A stretch of 64,000 nt of DNA from JADCRZ01 sp037718865 (GTDB taxonomy: Bacteria; Bacteroidota; Bacteroidia; Chitinophagales; Chitinophagaceae), in contig JBBJMP010000002.1 of NCBI GenBank assembly GCA_037718865.1, forward strand, positions 372,001-436,000. Reading direction: 5' to 3'. The notes under the pieces were generated by a model, which ran no database searches, was not told where the DNA came from, and saw only the letters and a program-made list of their open reading frames with translations. Positions 34,656 through 43,050 of this stretch are shown here, piece by piece; position 1 is the stretch's first letter; each line of letters begins with the position of its first letter. A program made the position numbers and the translations under genes.

Positions 34656-35516
34656 ATGAAAAAGTATACGTTTGCCTTAACAGGCATCTCCCTGTCTGTC
34701 ATGGTCATCACGCTTTTGGCTTCCCGCCGACCGCTTACTGCAACTTCGCATCATCACCATGCGGACCCTATTGCCACGCATAACATGCTGGTCGTAGGAG
34801 AAAAAGCAGTGTATCTTTCACATCTTCCAATGTTTCAGCAAAAAGGAAAACCGCCGATGCCGCATCGTTACCAGGTAATCCTTGAAGTTGGATTGGAGAA
34901 ACAAGGCAGTTCTCCCCAGAATGACTATATGAAAGACCGCCAGAGCCATCCGTCAACAAAGATCTACACAATAAATCCGGAAAATTTTTTATTGCCGACA
35001 CTAATCACACCTGGCCTGAATGGTGATCCACTCTCCAGGTTTAACGGAACTATTTTCCGCGGACACTTCGAAAGAGGAGGTACCAGCATTCTGCAGGAGA
35101 TCGATGTCAGGATCAGGCGTGTCGTATATTTTAAAAGTTTCGACTCCATTTTCAAAAAGTCAACCCAGTTAGAATACCTTCTCTTTGGCAAGGGTCAGGA
35201 ACTTTTTTTAGCACACCTGATCACTGCTCCTCCTGACTTTGACCAGGTATTGTCTGTTAATATTACCGGCCATAAATTCAGTGATGAAGCACTAGCCAAA
35301 GGAATAAGGATGGTTTTACCCAATACCGTGAATTCTCCTTCCACAAGGATAAAGGAGAAGCAACAAGTGAAAGGAATAATAAATGCAGATAGTTCTTCCA
35401 CCCCCAGGCAGGTTAATGTAAGCGTAATCAGAGAGTTCTACTTTGAAGAAACAGAACTCAGAGTGCCGCCGGATTTCGGAACAAGCCCGGAAGAAAAGAA
35501 ATCAGGATTTCTGTAA
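34656..35516 (+). CDS. Exported protein of unknown function with HHHH segment
   Basis: 286 residues. One hydrophobic N-terminal segment (FALTGISLSVMVITLLAS) is followed by a His cluster (TSHHHHADP, about 31-39) and a conserved-looking block HNMLVVGEKAVYLSHLPMFQ, PHRYQVILEVGL. The His residues could bind metal. The rest is beta-rich, including IDVRIRRVVYFKSFD and EYLLFGKGQELFLAHLITAPPDFDQVL. I recall similar YLSHLPMF proteins in other bacteria, without a described function. The 3' end overlaps the convergent miaA gene by 15 bases. Confidence 0.65.
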   Translation: MKKYTFALTGISLSVMVITLLASRRPLTATSHHHHADPIATHNMLVVGEKAVYLSHLPMFQQKGKPPMPHRYQVILEVGLEKQGSSPQNDYMKDRQSHPSTKIYTINPENFLLPTLITPGLNGDPLSRFNGTIFRGHFERGGTSILQEIDVRIRRVVYFKSFDSIFKKSTQLEYLLFGKGQELFLAHLITAPPDFDQVLSVNITGHKFSDEALAKGIRMVLPNTVNSPSTRIKEKQQVKGIINADSSSTPRQVNVSVIREFYFEETELRVPPDFGTSPEEKKSGFL

Positions 35517-36425
35517 CCCGTGGATATGTTCTTTTACAGCTATAACATCATCCGGGTGAAACCATCTGATGGCCTCATCCCTTCCGAACCAGGTCATTTG
35601 CCGTTTAGCATAATGTCTGGTATGTATCTTTATATCTTCGATTGCTTTATCCAGTGTAATTTTTCCATCGATATATTCAAACAGCTCGTTATAGCCAACT
35701 GTGTTGAGTGCATTGATCTGTCTGAATGGAAATAATGATCTTACTTCGTCGGCTAATCCGTGTTTTATCATTTCATTTACCCGATGGTCGATGTTATGGT
35801 GTAGTTCTTCTTTGCTTAGCCGCAAACCTATCCTGATCACATGAAAATCGCGCTGCTGTTTTTGCCGGAGCTGGTAAGAAAGAATGGATCTGCCGGTGCC
35901 CTGTACGATCTCCAACGCACGCATCAGGCGTTGGGGATTTTTAATCTCTCCTTTGTTAAAATAGTCAGGATCATAGATTTTTACCTGGTTTTGCAACCAC
36001 TCCAGGCCGTAATCGGAAAAGTCTGCATTAATTTTTATCCGGATAGCAGGGGCAACAACCGGTATCTCATCTATTCCTTCACAAAATGCTTTGATGTACA
36101 AGCCGGTTCCTCCAACCATAACAGCAACATCCTGCTCTTGAAAAATTTCCTGAACGGAAGCCAGTGCATACTTTTCGAACGACCCTGCATTAACGCAATC
36201 ATGAATAGAATGAGAATTGATAAAGTAGTGTCTGACCCTGGTCAGCTGGGCCTGTGATGGTTTGGCCACACCAATATTCAGCTCGCGAAAACACTGGCGT
36301 GAATCTGCTGAAATGATCCGGGTGTTTAATTCCGAAGCCAATTGTATGGATAAGGAAGTCTTCCCGGTGGCCGTAGGACCGGCGATCAGGATACAGGTTT
36401 TATTTGAAGTATTTTCATACCTCAT
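35502..36425 (-). CDS. miaA: tRNA dimethylallyltransferase
   Basis: 307 residues. P-loop GPTATGKTSLS, DSRQCFRELNIGVAKPS, the Cys/Gly region AVMVGGTGLYIKAFCEGID, and TRHYAKRQMTWFGRDEAIRW near the C terminus. It transfers a dimethylallyl group to A37 of tRNAs that read UNN codons. Its start overlaps the upstream pRiA4b-like gene by 11 bases, a pairing seen in several Bacteroidota. Its stop region overlaps the convergent exported-protein gene. Confidence 0.93.
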   Translation of the reverse strand: MRYENTSNKTCILIAGPTATGKTSLSIQLASELNTRIISADSRQCFRELNIGVAKPSQAQLTRVRHYFINSHSIHDCVNAGSFEKYALASVQEIFQEQDVAVMVGGTGLYIKAFCEGIDEIPVVAPAIRIKINADFSDYGLEWLQNQVKIYDPDYFNKGEIKNPQRLMRALEIVQGTGRSILSYQLRQKQQRDFHVIRIGLRLSKEELHHNIDHRVNEMIKHGLADEVRSLFPFRQINALNTVGYNELFEYIDGKITLDKAIEDIKIHTRHYAKRQMTWFGRDEAIRWFHPDDVIAVKEHIHGLQKS

Positions 36426-36984
36426 CCGCCTTCTCCTCTTCCTCGTCTACCACCTCATCATCAGGCTCAGCATCTGGAGTTTCTCCCTCTTCCCCAAATC
36501 CCTCTACATTTTTTCCCAGGTCGTATTTCTCTTCCACTTCTGTCAACTTATCACCCACCAATCCTTTGGTTCCGTATTGCGAAGGTCCGATGCCTTCCGT
36601 ACGGATGACAGCCGGATAATCTAACCGGGGATTTTCTTCTTTAGTGACATTGATCAGTTCTACCTGGAAAGACCAGTTCTTTACAAAATCATATACGTAG
36701 ATAAATTTTTGGTTGGGATCGAAAATTTCTGCGCCGATCAGGGTTTTTTCCATCAGCAGGGGCTCCACTTTATACCCTTTGTTATATTTTTCAAGGGTGA
36801 TCTCTTTGCCGCGCTGCCAGGTATCATTACTTCTATAAAATGTAGCCTGGTGCTTATTGTCAAATTCATACGCTTTTAATATTGCCTGGTGCAACTGGAG
36901 GAAGTGCTGCGTATGACGGATGGCGACATCACGATAAACGCTATCATCCTCTTCCAGGTATACCCTGAATCTCAAAATTGCCAT
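36415..36984 (-). CDS. Plasmid pRiA4b ORF-3-like protein
   Basis: 189 residues. The fold pattern of the pRiA4b_Orf3 family is visible: FRVYLEEDDSVYRDVAIRHTQHFLQLHQAILKAYEFDNKHQATFY near the start, then KFIYVYDFVKNWSFQVELINVT, where YDFxxxW is the family hallmark. The C terminus is a strongly acidic tail (EPDDEVVDEEEEKADEV). Function unknown; despite its name the family is chromosomal in Bacteroidota. It is the first gene of a pair with miaA. Confidence 0.85.
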   Translation of the reverse strand: MAILRFRVYLEEDDSVYRDVAIRHTQHFLQLHQAILKAYEFDNKHQATFYRSNDTWQRGKEITLEKYNKGYKVEPLLMEKTLIGAEIFDPNQKFIYVYDFVKNWSFQVELINVTKEENPRLDYPAVIRTEGIGPSQYGTKGLVGDKLTEVEEKYDLGKNVEGFGEEGETPDAEPDDEVVDEEEEKADEV

Positions 36985-37147
36985 AGTTCATTAATTTAAA
37001 TCCTAAGCCTTTACAAGGTCCAGGTAGTTTGTTTTAACAGGGCCGGCTCGTTTTTAGGACAATGTTACCCAATTAAATTGTCGAAGCCATATAAAAATAA
37101 AACACAAACGTGGAAACCAAACCGGAATTTCAATAGGAATTTAAGCC

Positions 37148-38566
37148 TTATTTTACCGCTTCCAGATTTAGTTCTTTGGCTTTCTTCAGCATAAATGCAT
37201 AAGCCTGCTCGTAGTTATTTTCAATTTCACCGTCCAAAATAGCCTCTTTTAATGCATTTTTTAAGTCGCCTACCGCCCTTCCGGGCTGCAACCCAAATAT
37301 TTCCATGATCATTTCTCCGGTTATCGGTGGCTGCCAGTTCCGGATCCGGTCCTTCTCCTCTACCTCTTTTAATCGTTGCCGAACCAACTCGAAATTTGCA
37401 AGATAACGATTGACCTTTAGCCTGTTTTTCGAAGTAATGTCTGCATTACAAAGAGTCATCAGGCTTTCTATGTCATCGCCCGCGTCAAAAAGTAACCGGC
37501 GAATAGCCGAATCGGTTATATTTTCCTTTGTAAGGCTGATTGGCCGCAAATGTAGTTCAACCATTTTCCGGACAAAACGCATTTTTTCGTTTGACGGAAG
37601 TTTTAACAGGGAAAATAATTTAGGGATCATCCTTCCGCCTACCACCTCATGACCGTGAAAGGTCCAGCCATGGCCATCTTCGAATTTTTTTGTTGCAGGC
37701 TTCCCGATATCGTGAAGTAAAGCCGCCCAACGTAACCAAAGATCCCGGGTATGTTTGGCGATGTTGTCGACCACCTGCAGGGTATGGTAAAAATTATCTT
37801 TGTGACCCATTCCATCGATATACTCAGCCCCGGCAAGGTCAACCATCTGTGGAAAAATGATGTGTAACATGCCTGTTTTATACAGCAGATCAAATCCCAC
37901 TGAAGGTTTATCGCTAAGCAAGATCTTGTTTAATTCTTCCGTGATGCGTTCCTGGGTGATTATCTTTATCCGTTCAACATTTTTTTTTATCCCTTCTAAC
38001 GTATCATCCGTTATCTGGAAATGCAACTGAGTAGAAAACCGGATGGCCCTTAGCATCCGCAATGGATCATCGCTGAACGTTTTATCAGGATCCAGCGGAG
38101 TCCGGATTAATTTCATTTTCAGGTCATCCCGGCCATGGAAGGGGTCAAACAGTTTGCCATAATCATCACTGTTTAGGCTTACAGACATAGCATTGATGGT
38201 GAAATCACGCCGGCTCTGATCATCTTCCAGCGTTCCGGGTTCAACGGTTGGGTTACGGCTATGATGATTATAACTTTCCTTTCGGGCGCCTACTATCTCT
38301 ACTTCAAGGTCGTGGAGTTTGATCTGGGCCGTTCCAAAATTTTTGAAGTACGACACTGGAGGTTTGGGATGAAAACCTTCTGCGGCTTTATGTGCCAGGG
38401 CAATGCCGTCACCAATGCAAACTATATCCGCATCTTTCGTTTTTCTGCCTAATAACTTATCCCTGACAAAGCCGCCAATGATATAACAAGGCAGATGCAG
38501 CTCCCCGGCCGCGTTTGCGATCTTTTTAAAAACAAATAACTCCCTTTCAGTGCAATTGATTTCCAT
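37148..38566 (-). CDS. cca: CCA-adding / poly(A) polymerase family tRNA nucleotidyltransferase with HD domain
   Basis: 472 residues from ATG at 38566. Catalytic head IIGGFVRDKLLGRKTKDADIV with the DxD pair, then RRDFTINAM and DPDKTFSDDPLRMLRAIRFS, which match class II nucleotidyltransferases. The HD domain contains HDIGKPATKK and HGHEVVGG, followed by a helical C-terminal part. The length agrees with the HD-containing bacterial CCA enzymes of Bacteroidota. It completes or repairs tRNA 3' ends. A TATATTTG box lies 9 bases before the start. Confidence 0.92.
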   Translation of the reverse strand: MEINCTERELFVFKKIANAAGELHLPCYIIGGFVRDKLLGRKTKDADIVCIGDGIALAHKAAEGFHPKPPVSYFKNFGTAQIKLHDLEVEIVGARKESYNHHSRNPTVEPGTLEDDQSRRDFTINAMSVSLNSDDYGKLFDPFHGRDDLKMKLIRTPLDPDKTFSDDPLRMLRAIRFSTQLHFQITDDTLEGIKKNVERIKIITQERITEELNKILLSDKPSVGFDLLYKTGMLHIIFPQMVDLAGAEYIDGMGHKDNFYHTLQVVDNIAKHTRDLWLRWAALLHDIGKPATKKFEDGHGWTFHGHEVVGGRMIPKLFSLLKLPSNEKMRFVRKMVELHLRPISLTKENITDSAIRRLLFDAGDDIESLMTLCNADITSKNRLKVNRYLANFELVRQRLKEVEEKDRIRNWQPPITGEMIMEIFGLQPGRAVGDLKNALKEAILDGEIENNYEQAYAFMLKKAKELNLEAVK

Positions 38567-38575
38567 AACTGTCTG

Positions 38576-38583
38576 CAAATATA
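38576..38583 (-). promoter_or_regulatory. Candidate -7 box of cca
   Basis: On the minus strand TATATTTG matches TAnnTTTG and ends 9 bases before the ATG. No clear -33 TTTG is seen at 17-22 bases. Confidence 0.4.
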
Positions 38584-38609
38584 ACAAGCGGCTTTGAACC
38601 CCGGGTTAA

Positions 38610-39641
38610 TCAGGTGCTTATCAGATCATTGCCTGGAAAATTATAAGGATTTATTGCAAAAATCAGTTGCTGGTCCCGGATCTCCAACGCGCATTTGAAA
38701 TGTCCCTCCGGACAGGTTTTATAGCCGTGCAAGCCACAGGGACGGCAGTATAATGGCTTGTCAACTTCTACAACAAACCTTCTGTCAGACAATGGCCCAA
38801 AACCAAAAGCCGGAACCGTAGAGCAATAAATAACCGTTACCGGGGCATTGACGGCAGAAGCGAAATGCAAGGGCGCTGAGTCATTCACATAATTCATCAC
38901 GGCATCTTTCATTAAAGCCGCCGATTGAAGAAAGTTTAGTTCACCACACAAATTCATACTCACAGCACCCTGACATTGCCTGATGATCTCATTACATAAC
39001 GATTTATCTCCCGGCGCGCCGAGAAGATGAATATGATAGTTGCCGGGCAGGTTTGTAATAAAGCCTATCCACTTTTCTTTGGGAAATTGCTTGGTAAACC
39101 ATACGGACGCCGGAGCAACGCAGATATAAGGATGAAGTTTGTATTTAGCTACGCTGTCGACATCTTTTTGCGACGGATATAAGACAGGGTGAAAAACCTT
39201 CTCATCCGTAAAATGTTTGAGCAAATCATTATTGCGGTCGATTTCGTGCTTTAAGGAGTCAGCGGTACTGATGGTATGTTTTACCCTGGTCGTAAATAAA
39301 AAACTAAACGGATTTTTATTGAACCCGATTGTTTCTTTGGCTCCAGAAAATGCCGTGAGCAAACCAGTCGCAGTGAAACGCTGAAGATTGATAACCTTTT
39401 CATACTTATTCCGCCGGATCTTCCACAATAGCTCCCATAAATTTCTGTATTTATTTTTAGTTTTATCCCATATCAACACCTCACGCAGGTATGGGTGGTT
39501 GATGAATAACGATTCATTGCCTTTTCTGATGAGGAAATCAATTTCCGTGTCGGGATAATAGGTATGTAACTTTTCAATGACACCGGTAGCCAGGACCGCA
39601 TCTCCAATAAATGCCGTTTGTATGACAAGGAATTTTTCCAT
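38610..39641 (-). CDS. Glycosyltransferase family 9 (heptosyltransferase-like)
   Basis: 343 residues from ATG at 39641. GT-B fold of the LPS heptosyltransferase family: FLVIQTAFIGDAVLATGVIEKL at the N terminus, PDTEIDFLIRKGNESLF, VCVAPASVWFTKQFPKEKW-like donor region, and NDSAPLHFASAVNAPVTVIYCST. A Cys-rich C-terminal segment (YCRPCGLHGYKTCPEGHFKC) is common in family 9. It probably adds a sugar to the LPS core in the cytoplasm, in line with kdsA elsewhere in the window. Confidence 0.85.
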   Translation of the reverse strand: MEKFLVIQTAFIGDAVLATGVIEKLHTYYPDTEIDFLIRKGNESLFINHPYLREVLIWDKTKNKYRNLWELLWKIRRNKYEKVINLQRFTATGLLTAFSGAKETIGFNKNPFSFLFTTRVKHTISTADSLKHEIDRNNDLLKHFTDEKVFHPVLYPSQKDVDSVAKYKLHPYICVAPASVWFTKQFPKEKWIGFITNLPGNYHIHLLGAPGDKSLCNEIIRQCQGAVSMNLCGELNFLQSAALMKDAVMNYVNDSAPLHFASAVNAPVTVIYCSTVPAFGFGPLSDRRFVVEVDKPLYCRPCGLHGYKTCPEGHFKCALEIRDQQLIFAINPYNFPGNDLIST

Positions 39642-39650
39642 GAAAGTGAG

Positions 39651-39658
39651 CAAAGTTA
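39651..39658 (-). promoter_or_regulatory. Candidate -7 box of the GT9 gene
   Basis: TAACTTTG on the minus strand, 9 bases before the ATG at 39641. A TTTG occurs upstream but only 12 bases away, shorter than usual. Confidence 0.35.
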
Positions 39659-39680
39659 CCTTTTCACTTACAAATTACTT

Positions 39681-40250
39681 TCACCGGATGGTTGTTATAC
39701 TTCCATCTGCGTTCCACTTGATTACGGAAGAAGGGGCCGCAACAGTATTGTCATCCTGCCGGTATTGAACTATATAGTCGGCCCCGTCTTTGATAACCGC
39801 AGCAATTTCATTAAACATGCCGGGGGCAGGCTGACCGGAGAGGTTGGCGGAAGTAGAGACAACCGGTTTCCTGAAACGCTTGATTAAATGTTTACAAAAT
39901 GGTTCGTTAACAACACGGATTCCTATGGTTCCATCCGTTTGGATGAGGTTATCCGCAAGGCCGATTGCGCCCTGATAAATGATCGTCGTTGGCTTTTGCA
40001 CCTTTTTTAAATACTCAAAAACCCGGAGATCGGGTTGCACGGTATATTTAAGAATGTCCCTTTCGTCTGCCAACAGAACGTTCATATTCTTACCGGCTGA
40101 CCGTTGTTTAAGCAGGTAAATTTTTTCCACTGCTTTCGGATTGGTAGCATCACAGCCTAGTCCCCACACGGTATCTGTTGGATAAAGAATTATTCCCCCG
40201 CTTTTCAAAACGTCCAGGCAGCTTTCCACATCTGATAAAAAATCAGTCAT
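39681..40250 (-). CDS. tsaC: L-threonylcarbamoyladenylate synthase (YrdC/Sua5 domain)
   Basis: 189 residues. YrdC fold: GGIILYPTDTVWGLGCDATNPKAVEKIYLLKQR at the N terminus (the KxR/SxN substrate site includes KQRSAGKNMNVL), then PTTIIYQG, GTIGIRVVN and PVVSTSANLSGQPAPG. It lacks the C-terminal Sua5 domain, so it is the short TsaC form. It makes threonylcarbamoyl-AMP for t6A37 modification of tRNA. A TACCTTTG box lies 4 bases before the start. Confidence 0.93.
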   Translation of the reverse strand: MTDFLSDVESCLDVLKSGGIILYPTDTVWGLGCDATNPKAVEKIYLLKQRSAGKNMNVLLADERDILKYTVQPDLRVFEYLKKVQKPTTIIYQGAIGLADNLIQTDGTIGIRVVNEPFCKHLIKRFRKPVVSTSANLSGQPAPGMFNEIAAVIKDGADYIVQYRQDDNTVAAPSSVIKWNADGSITTIR

Positions 40251-40254
40251 GGCG

Positions 40255-40262
40255 CAAAGGTA
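40255..40262 (-). promoter_or_regulatory. -7 box abutting the tsaC start codon
   Basis: TACCTTTG on the minus strand ends 4 bases before the ATG (40250). This is the same spacing as at kdsA and predicts a leaderless or nearly leaderless transcript. No -33 TTTG is visible. Confidence 0.45.
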
Positions 40263-40326
40263 AGGGGATGCCTAATTCGCTGAACGCTCCTGTTCCGATT
40301 GTATCCCGGTTTTTATTTGCCGCTGC

Positions 40327-40449
40327 TTACTGTACAATGTCCGCCATCCATTTTTCATTTCCCCAGGTATACAGGTTTGATTCGTTTTCGGTAACCACTC
40401 CGGCGATTTTCAGACCTGCTTCCAGCTTTGCCTGTTGTTTTTTATACAT
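40327..40449 (-). CDS. Possible 40-residue peptide
   Basis: An ATG-to-TAA frame on the minus strand inside the 359-base gap between tsaC and sucC. It encodes MYKKQQAKLEAGLKIAGVV followed by TENESNLYTWGNEKWMADIVQ, a composition that looks protein-like. No family recognised and no ribosome site seen. It could be a real small gene, a remnant, or chance. A 10-base inverted repeat lies 22 bases upstream of its start. Confidence 0.3.
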   Translation of the reverse strand: MYKKQQAKLEAGLKIAGVVTENESNLYTWGNEKWMADIVQ

Positions 40450-40471
40450 CCTGCCGGTTAAATAAATCTAT

Positions 40472-40500
40472 CACTTATTTGTTAACATTACAAATAAGTG
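40472..40500. promoter_or_regulatory. Inverted repeat upstream of sucC, possible operator
   Basis: CACTTATTTG and CAAATAAGTG are perfect 10-base arms around a 9-base spacer. It is 110 bases upstream of sucC and 22 bases upstream of the small minus-strand frame. The spacing suits a dimeric repressor site. A hairpin terminator is less likely because the arms are AT-rich and no stop lies near. Confidence 0.45.
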
Positions 40501-40609
40501 GATGAATTTAATACAGTTTAATATATTAATCAGTAGCTAACTGCCCAACATACAATTACCGATTTTTCTATTCATTTAATCTCCCCTATTTTAGCATAAA
40601 CTTTTCAGC

Positions 40610-41824
40610 ATGAACCTCCACGAATACCAATCCAAGGAATTACTAAAAAAGTATAACGTTCCCGTACAGGAAGGTATGGCCTGCAGTACTCCAGGTGAAG
40701 CGGAAGAAGCCTATCGCCAGATCAAAACCTTGTACGGCAGTAATTTCGCTGTTGTAAAGGCACAAATACATGCAGGGGGAAGGGGGAAAGGAAAAATTGC
40801 AGGTAAGGAGCAGCGTGGGGTGGCCGTTGGCAAAAATGCGGAAGCCGTGAAGGATATTGCTCAGAATATTCTTGGTGGAACACTGGTTACCATTCAGACA
40901 GGGCCCGCTGGAAAAATGGTGAATAAAGTGCTGGTGGCACAGGATGTTTATTATGAAGGCCCAAGTCCGGTAAAAGAATTCTACCTGTCTATCTTACTTG
41001 ATCGAAGCAAAGGGCAAAATGTGATCATGTACAGCACGGAAGGAGGAATGAATATCGAAGATGTGGCACATAGTACACCTGAAAAGATCTTTAAGGAATG
41101 GGTTCATCCGGGTGGCCTGCTGCAGCCTTTCCAGGCCCGTAAGATCGCTTTTAACCTGGGAGTCAGCGGTGAAGCTTTTAAGAGTATGGTGAAGTTTGTT
41201 ACCAGCCTTTACAATGCTTATGTTGGACTGGATTGCAGCATGGTGGAAATTAACCCCATGTTTAAAACCAGTGATAATAAAATTATCGCTGTCGATTGTA
41301 AAATGAACCTCGATGATAATGCGTTGATGCGCCACCCCGAGCTGGCTGTATTACGCGACCTGAGTGAAGAAGACCCTACGGAAGTTGAAGCCGGGAAATA
41401 CAACCTTAATTTCGTTAAACTGGATGGAAATGTCGGCTGTATGGTGAATGGTGCCGGATTGGCGATGGCTACCATGGATATGATCAAATTGAGCGGTGGC
41501 GAGCCGGCCAATTTTCTTGATGTGGGTGGTACGGCCAATGCTCAGACTGTCGAGGCCGGTTTCCGTATTATCTTAAAGGACCCGAAAGTAAAAGCCATCC
41601 TAATAAACATTTTTGGAGGTATCGTTCGTTGCGACCGGGTGGCGCAGGGTGTCATTGATGCCTATAATACCATGGGCAATATCAGTGTTCCCATCATTGT
41701 GCGCTTACAGGGAACAAACGCAGAAGAAGCAAAAAAATTAATAGACGAAAGCGGGTTAAAAGTACAGTCTGCCATTTTACTGAGTGAAGCTGCAGATCTG
41801 GTTAACAAGGCGGTAAATAATTAA
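40610..41824 (+). CDS. sucC: Succinyl-CoA synthetase beta subunit
   Basis: 404 residues. ATP-grasp N terminus MNLHEYQSKELLKKYNVPV, AGGRGKGKIAG, MVEINPMF and DCKMNLDDNA for the nucleotide and metal site, and the CoA-ligase domain with CMVNGAGLAMATMD, FLDVGGTA and NIFGGIVRCD. The length is about 15 residues above E. coli SucC, as in other Bacteroidota. It converts succinyl-CoA to succinate with ADP/GDP phosphorylation; sucD is not adjacent, so the subunits are encoded apart. Confidence 0.95.
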   Translation: MNLHEYQSKELLKKYNVPVQEGMACSTPGEAEEAYRQIKTLYGSNFAVVKAQIHAGGRGKGKIAGKEQRGVAVGKNAEAVKDIAQNILGGTLVTIQTGPAGKMVNKVLVAQDVYYEGPSPVKEFYLSILLDRSKGQNVIMYSTEGGMNIEDVAHSTPEKIFKEWVHPGGLLQPFQARKIAFNLGVSGEAFKSMVKFVTSLYNAYVGLDCSMVEINPMFKTSDNKIIAVDCKMNLDDNALMRHPELAVLRDLSEEDPTEVEAGKYNLNFVKLDGNVGCMVNGAGLAMATMDMIKLSGGEPANFLDVGGTANAQTVEAGFRIILKDPKVKAILINIFGGIVRCDRVAQGVIDAYNTMGNISVPIIVRLQGTNAEEAKKLIDESGLKVQSAILLSEAADLVNKAVNN

Positions 41825-41876
41825 GTAACACAAAGTCATTGCAACACCTATACGTGGCACATTATTACTTAAAACC

Positions 41877-42191
41877 ATGATTCATTTGGATGATATCGTT
41901 TCAAAAGAAGTTCTCCCCGGCTTTTTTGGAAAGTTCCTGCACGGGGAAAAGCATACGCTTGCCATTTGGGATATCAAAAAAGGAAGTGTGCTCCCGGAGC
42001 ATGTTCATGAACACGAACAGATCACCCATGTGCTTGAAGGTGAGTTGGAAATGATTATTGGCGGAGAAAAATATGTATTTACGGCTGGCATGTCTCATAT
42101 CATTGTTTCCAACACGCCACATTCCGCCATTGCCCGCCACGATAGTAAAGTGGTTGATTCTTTCAGTCCGGCACGCGATGATTACAGGTAG
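41877..42191 (+). CDS. Small cupin-domain protein
   Basis: 104 residues, one cupin barrel. Motif 1 is LPEHVHEHEQITHVLEGELEMIIGG with metal-type His/Glu residues, motif 2 is MSHIIVSNTPHSAIARHDSKVVDSFSP. No signal peptide. Such single-domain cupins may be metal-dependent enzymes or sensors; nothing narrows it here. It lies 52 bases after sucC on the same strand. Confidence 0.8.
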   Translation: MIHLDDIVSKEVLPGFFGKFLHGEKHTLAIWDIKKGSVLPEHVHEHEQITHVLEGELEMIIGGEKYVFTAGMSHIIVSNTPHSAIARHDSKVVDSFSPARDDYR

Positions 42192-42286
42192 ATTGTATAG
42201 GATTCTCTTTTCAGTAAAACCAATAACTATGATGGCTTATTTCTTGTACCTGTCATATTATGCCTTATTAATTATATATGCCGCAT

Positions 42287-43048
42287 ATGAAAAAAATACT
42301 TTTGACGGTTTTGCCTTTACTTGTTTTTACCCTGTTATGGGGTCAGCAAAAGGACCGCATAGAAACAGACAGGCCCAATGAAACGGAGGTGCCTTATACG
42401 GTGCCAAAAAAGTTCTTTCAGATAGAAGCAGGAGTTTACCACGAGAAAACCTCTCAGGCCAGGGAGATCACCAATCACCCGCATCTTCTGCTTAAATATG
42501 GATTATCTAAACAGCTTGAGTTGCGGGTGCAGGCAAACTTATCTACCGTTAAAGACCTTTACTTTCAAAAACATCGCACTACCACCGGACTCGAGCCTTT
42601 GGAACTTGGAATTAAAGGCGTCTTGTGGGGAGAGATGAGTTGGGTGCCCAGGACTTCCCTACTGCTCCAAACCGGAATACCGACTCTTGCTTCCGGCGAT
42701 TTCAAAGGCGAGCACTTTGCACCCGAAATCCGCCTGCTAATGGAAAACGATATAAGTGATGCTTTTTCATTAAATTATAATGTTGGCGCCGAATGGGATG
42801 GAGAGCAGAAGAATCCTACCTGGCTGTATACCTTTTCGCCAGGTTTAGACATAGGCAAACGATGGCATGCTTTTGCAGAAATTTTCGGCTTTTTTAATAA
42901 ACATGAAGAAGCAAACCATACGCTGGATGGCGGGATAGAATACTTCGTCAATAAAAATTTTGCGGTAGATGTCTGTTCTGGTTTTGGGCTTAACAAAGGA
43001 GCTCCTCATTTTTTTATAACGGCCGGAGGGTCAGTAAGGTTTAAATAA
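42287..43048 (+). CDS. Outer-membrane beta-barrel protein, MetA-pathway (PF13557)-like transporter
   Basis: 253 residues from ATG at 42287 (an ATG three codons upstream is also in frame). Signal MKKILLTVLPLLVFTLLWGQ. It opens with DRIETDRPNETEVPYTVPKKFFQIEAG, a pattern typical of the Phenol_MetA_deg family of putative outer-membrane transporters, and continues as alternating strands (LLKYGLSKQLELRVQA, SFSLNYNVGAEWDG, GGIEYFVNKNFAVDVCSGFGLN) to FITAGGSVRFK. Substrate unknown. Its stop is 2 bases from the stop of the convergent TonB receptor. Confidence 0.75.
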   Translation: MKKILLTVLPLLVFTLLWGQQKDRIETDRPNETEVPYTVPKKFFQIEAGVYHEKTSQAREITNHPHLLLKYGLSKQLELRVQANLSTVKDLYFQKHRTTTGLEPLELGIKGVLWGEMSWVPRTSLLLQTGIPTLASGDFKGEHFAPEIRLLMENDISDAFSLNYNVGAEWDGEQKNPTWLYTFSPGLDIGKRWHAFAEIFGFFNKHEEANHTLDGGIEYFVNKNFAVDVCSGFGLNKGAPHFFITAGGSVRFK

Positions 43049-43050
43049 TG

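Larger units (their letters stand above)
40251..40609. other. Intergenic region between tsaC and sucC
   Basis: 359 bases between divergent genes. It holds the tsaC -7 box at its left end, the possible 40-residue minus-strand frame, the CACTTATTTG inverted repeat, and an AT-rich stretch before sucC with TATTTTAG (one mismatch to the -7 consensus) about 20 bases before the sucC ATG. Confidence 0.6.
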
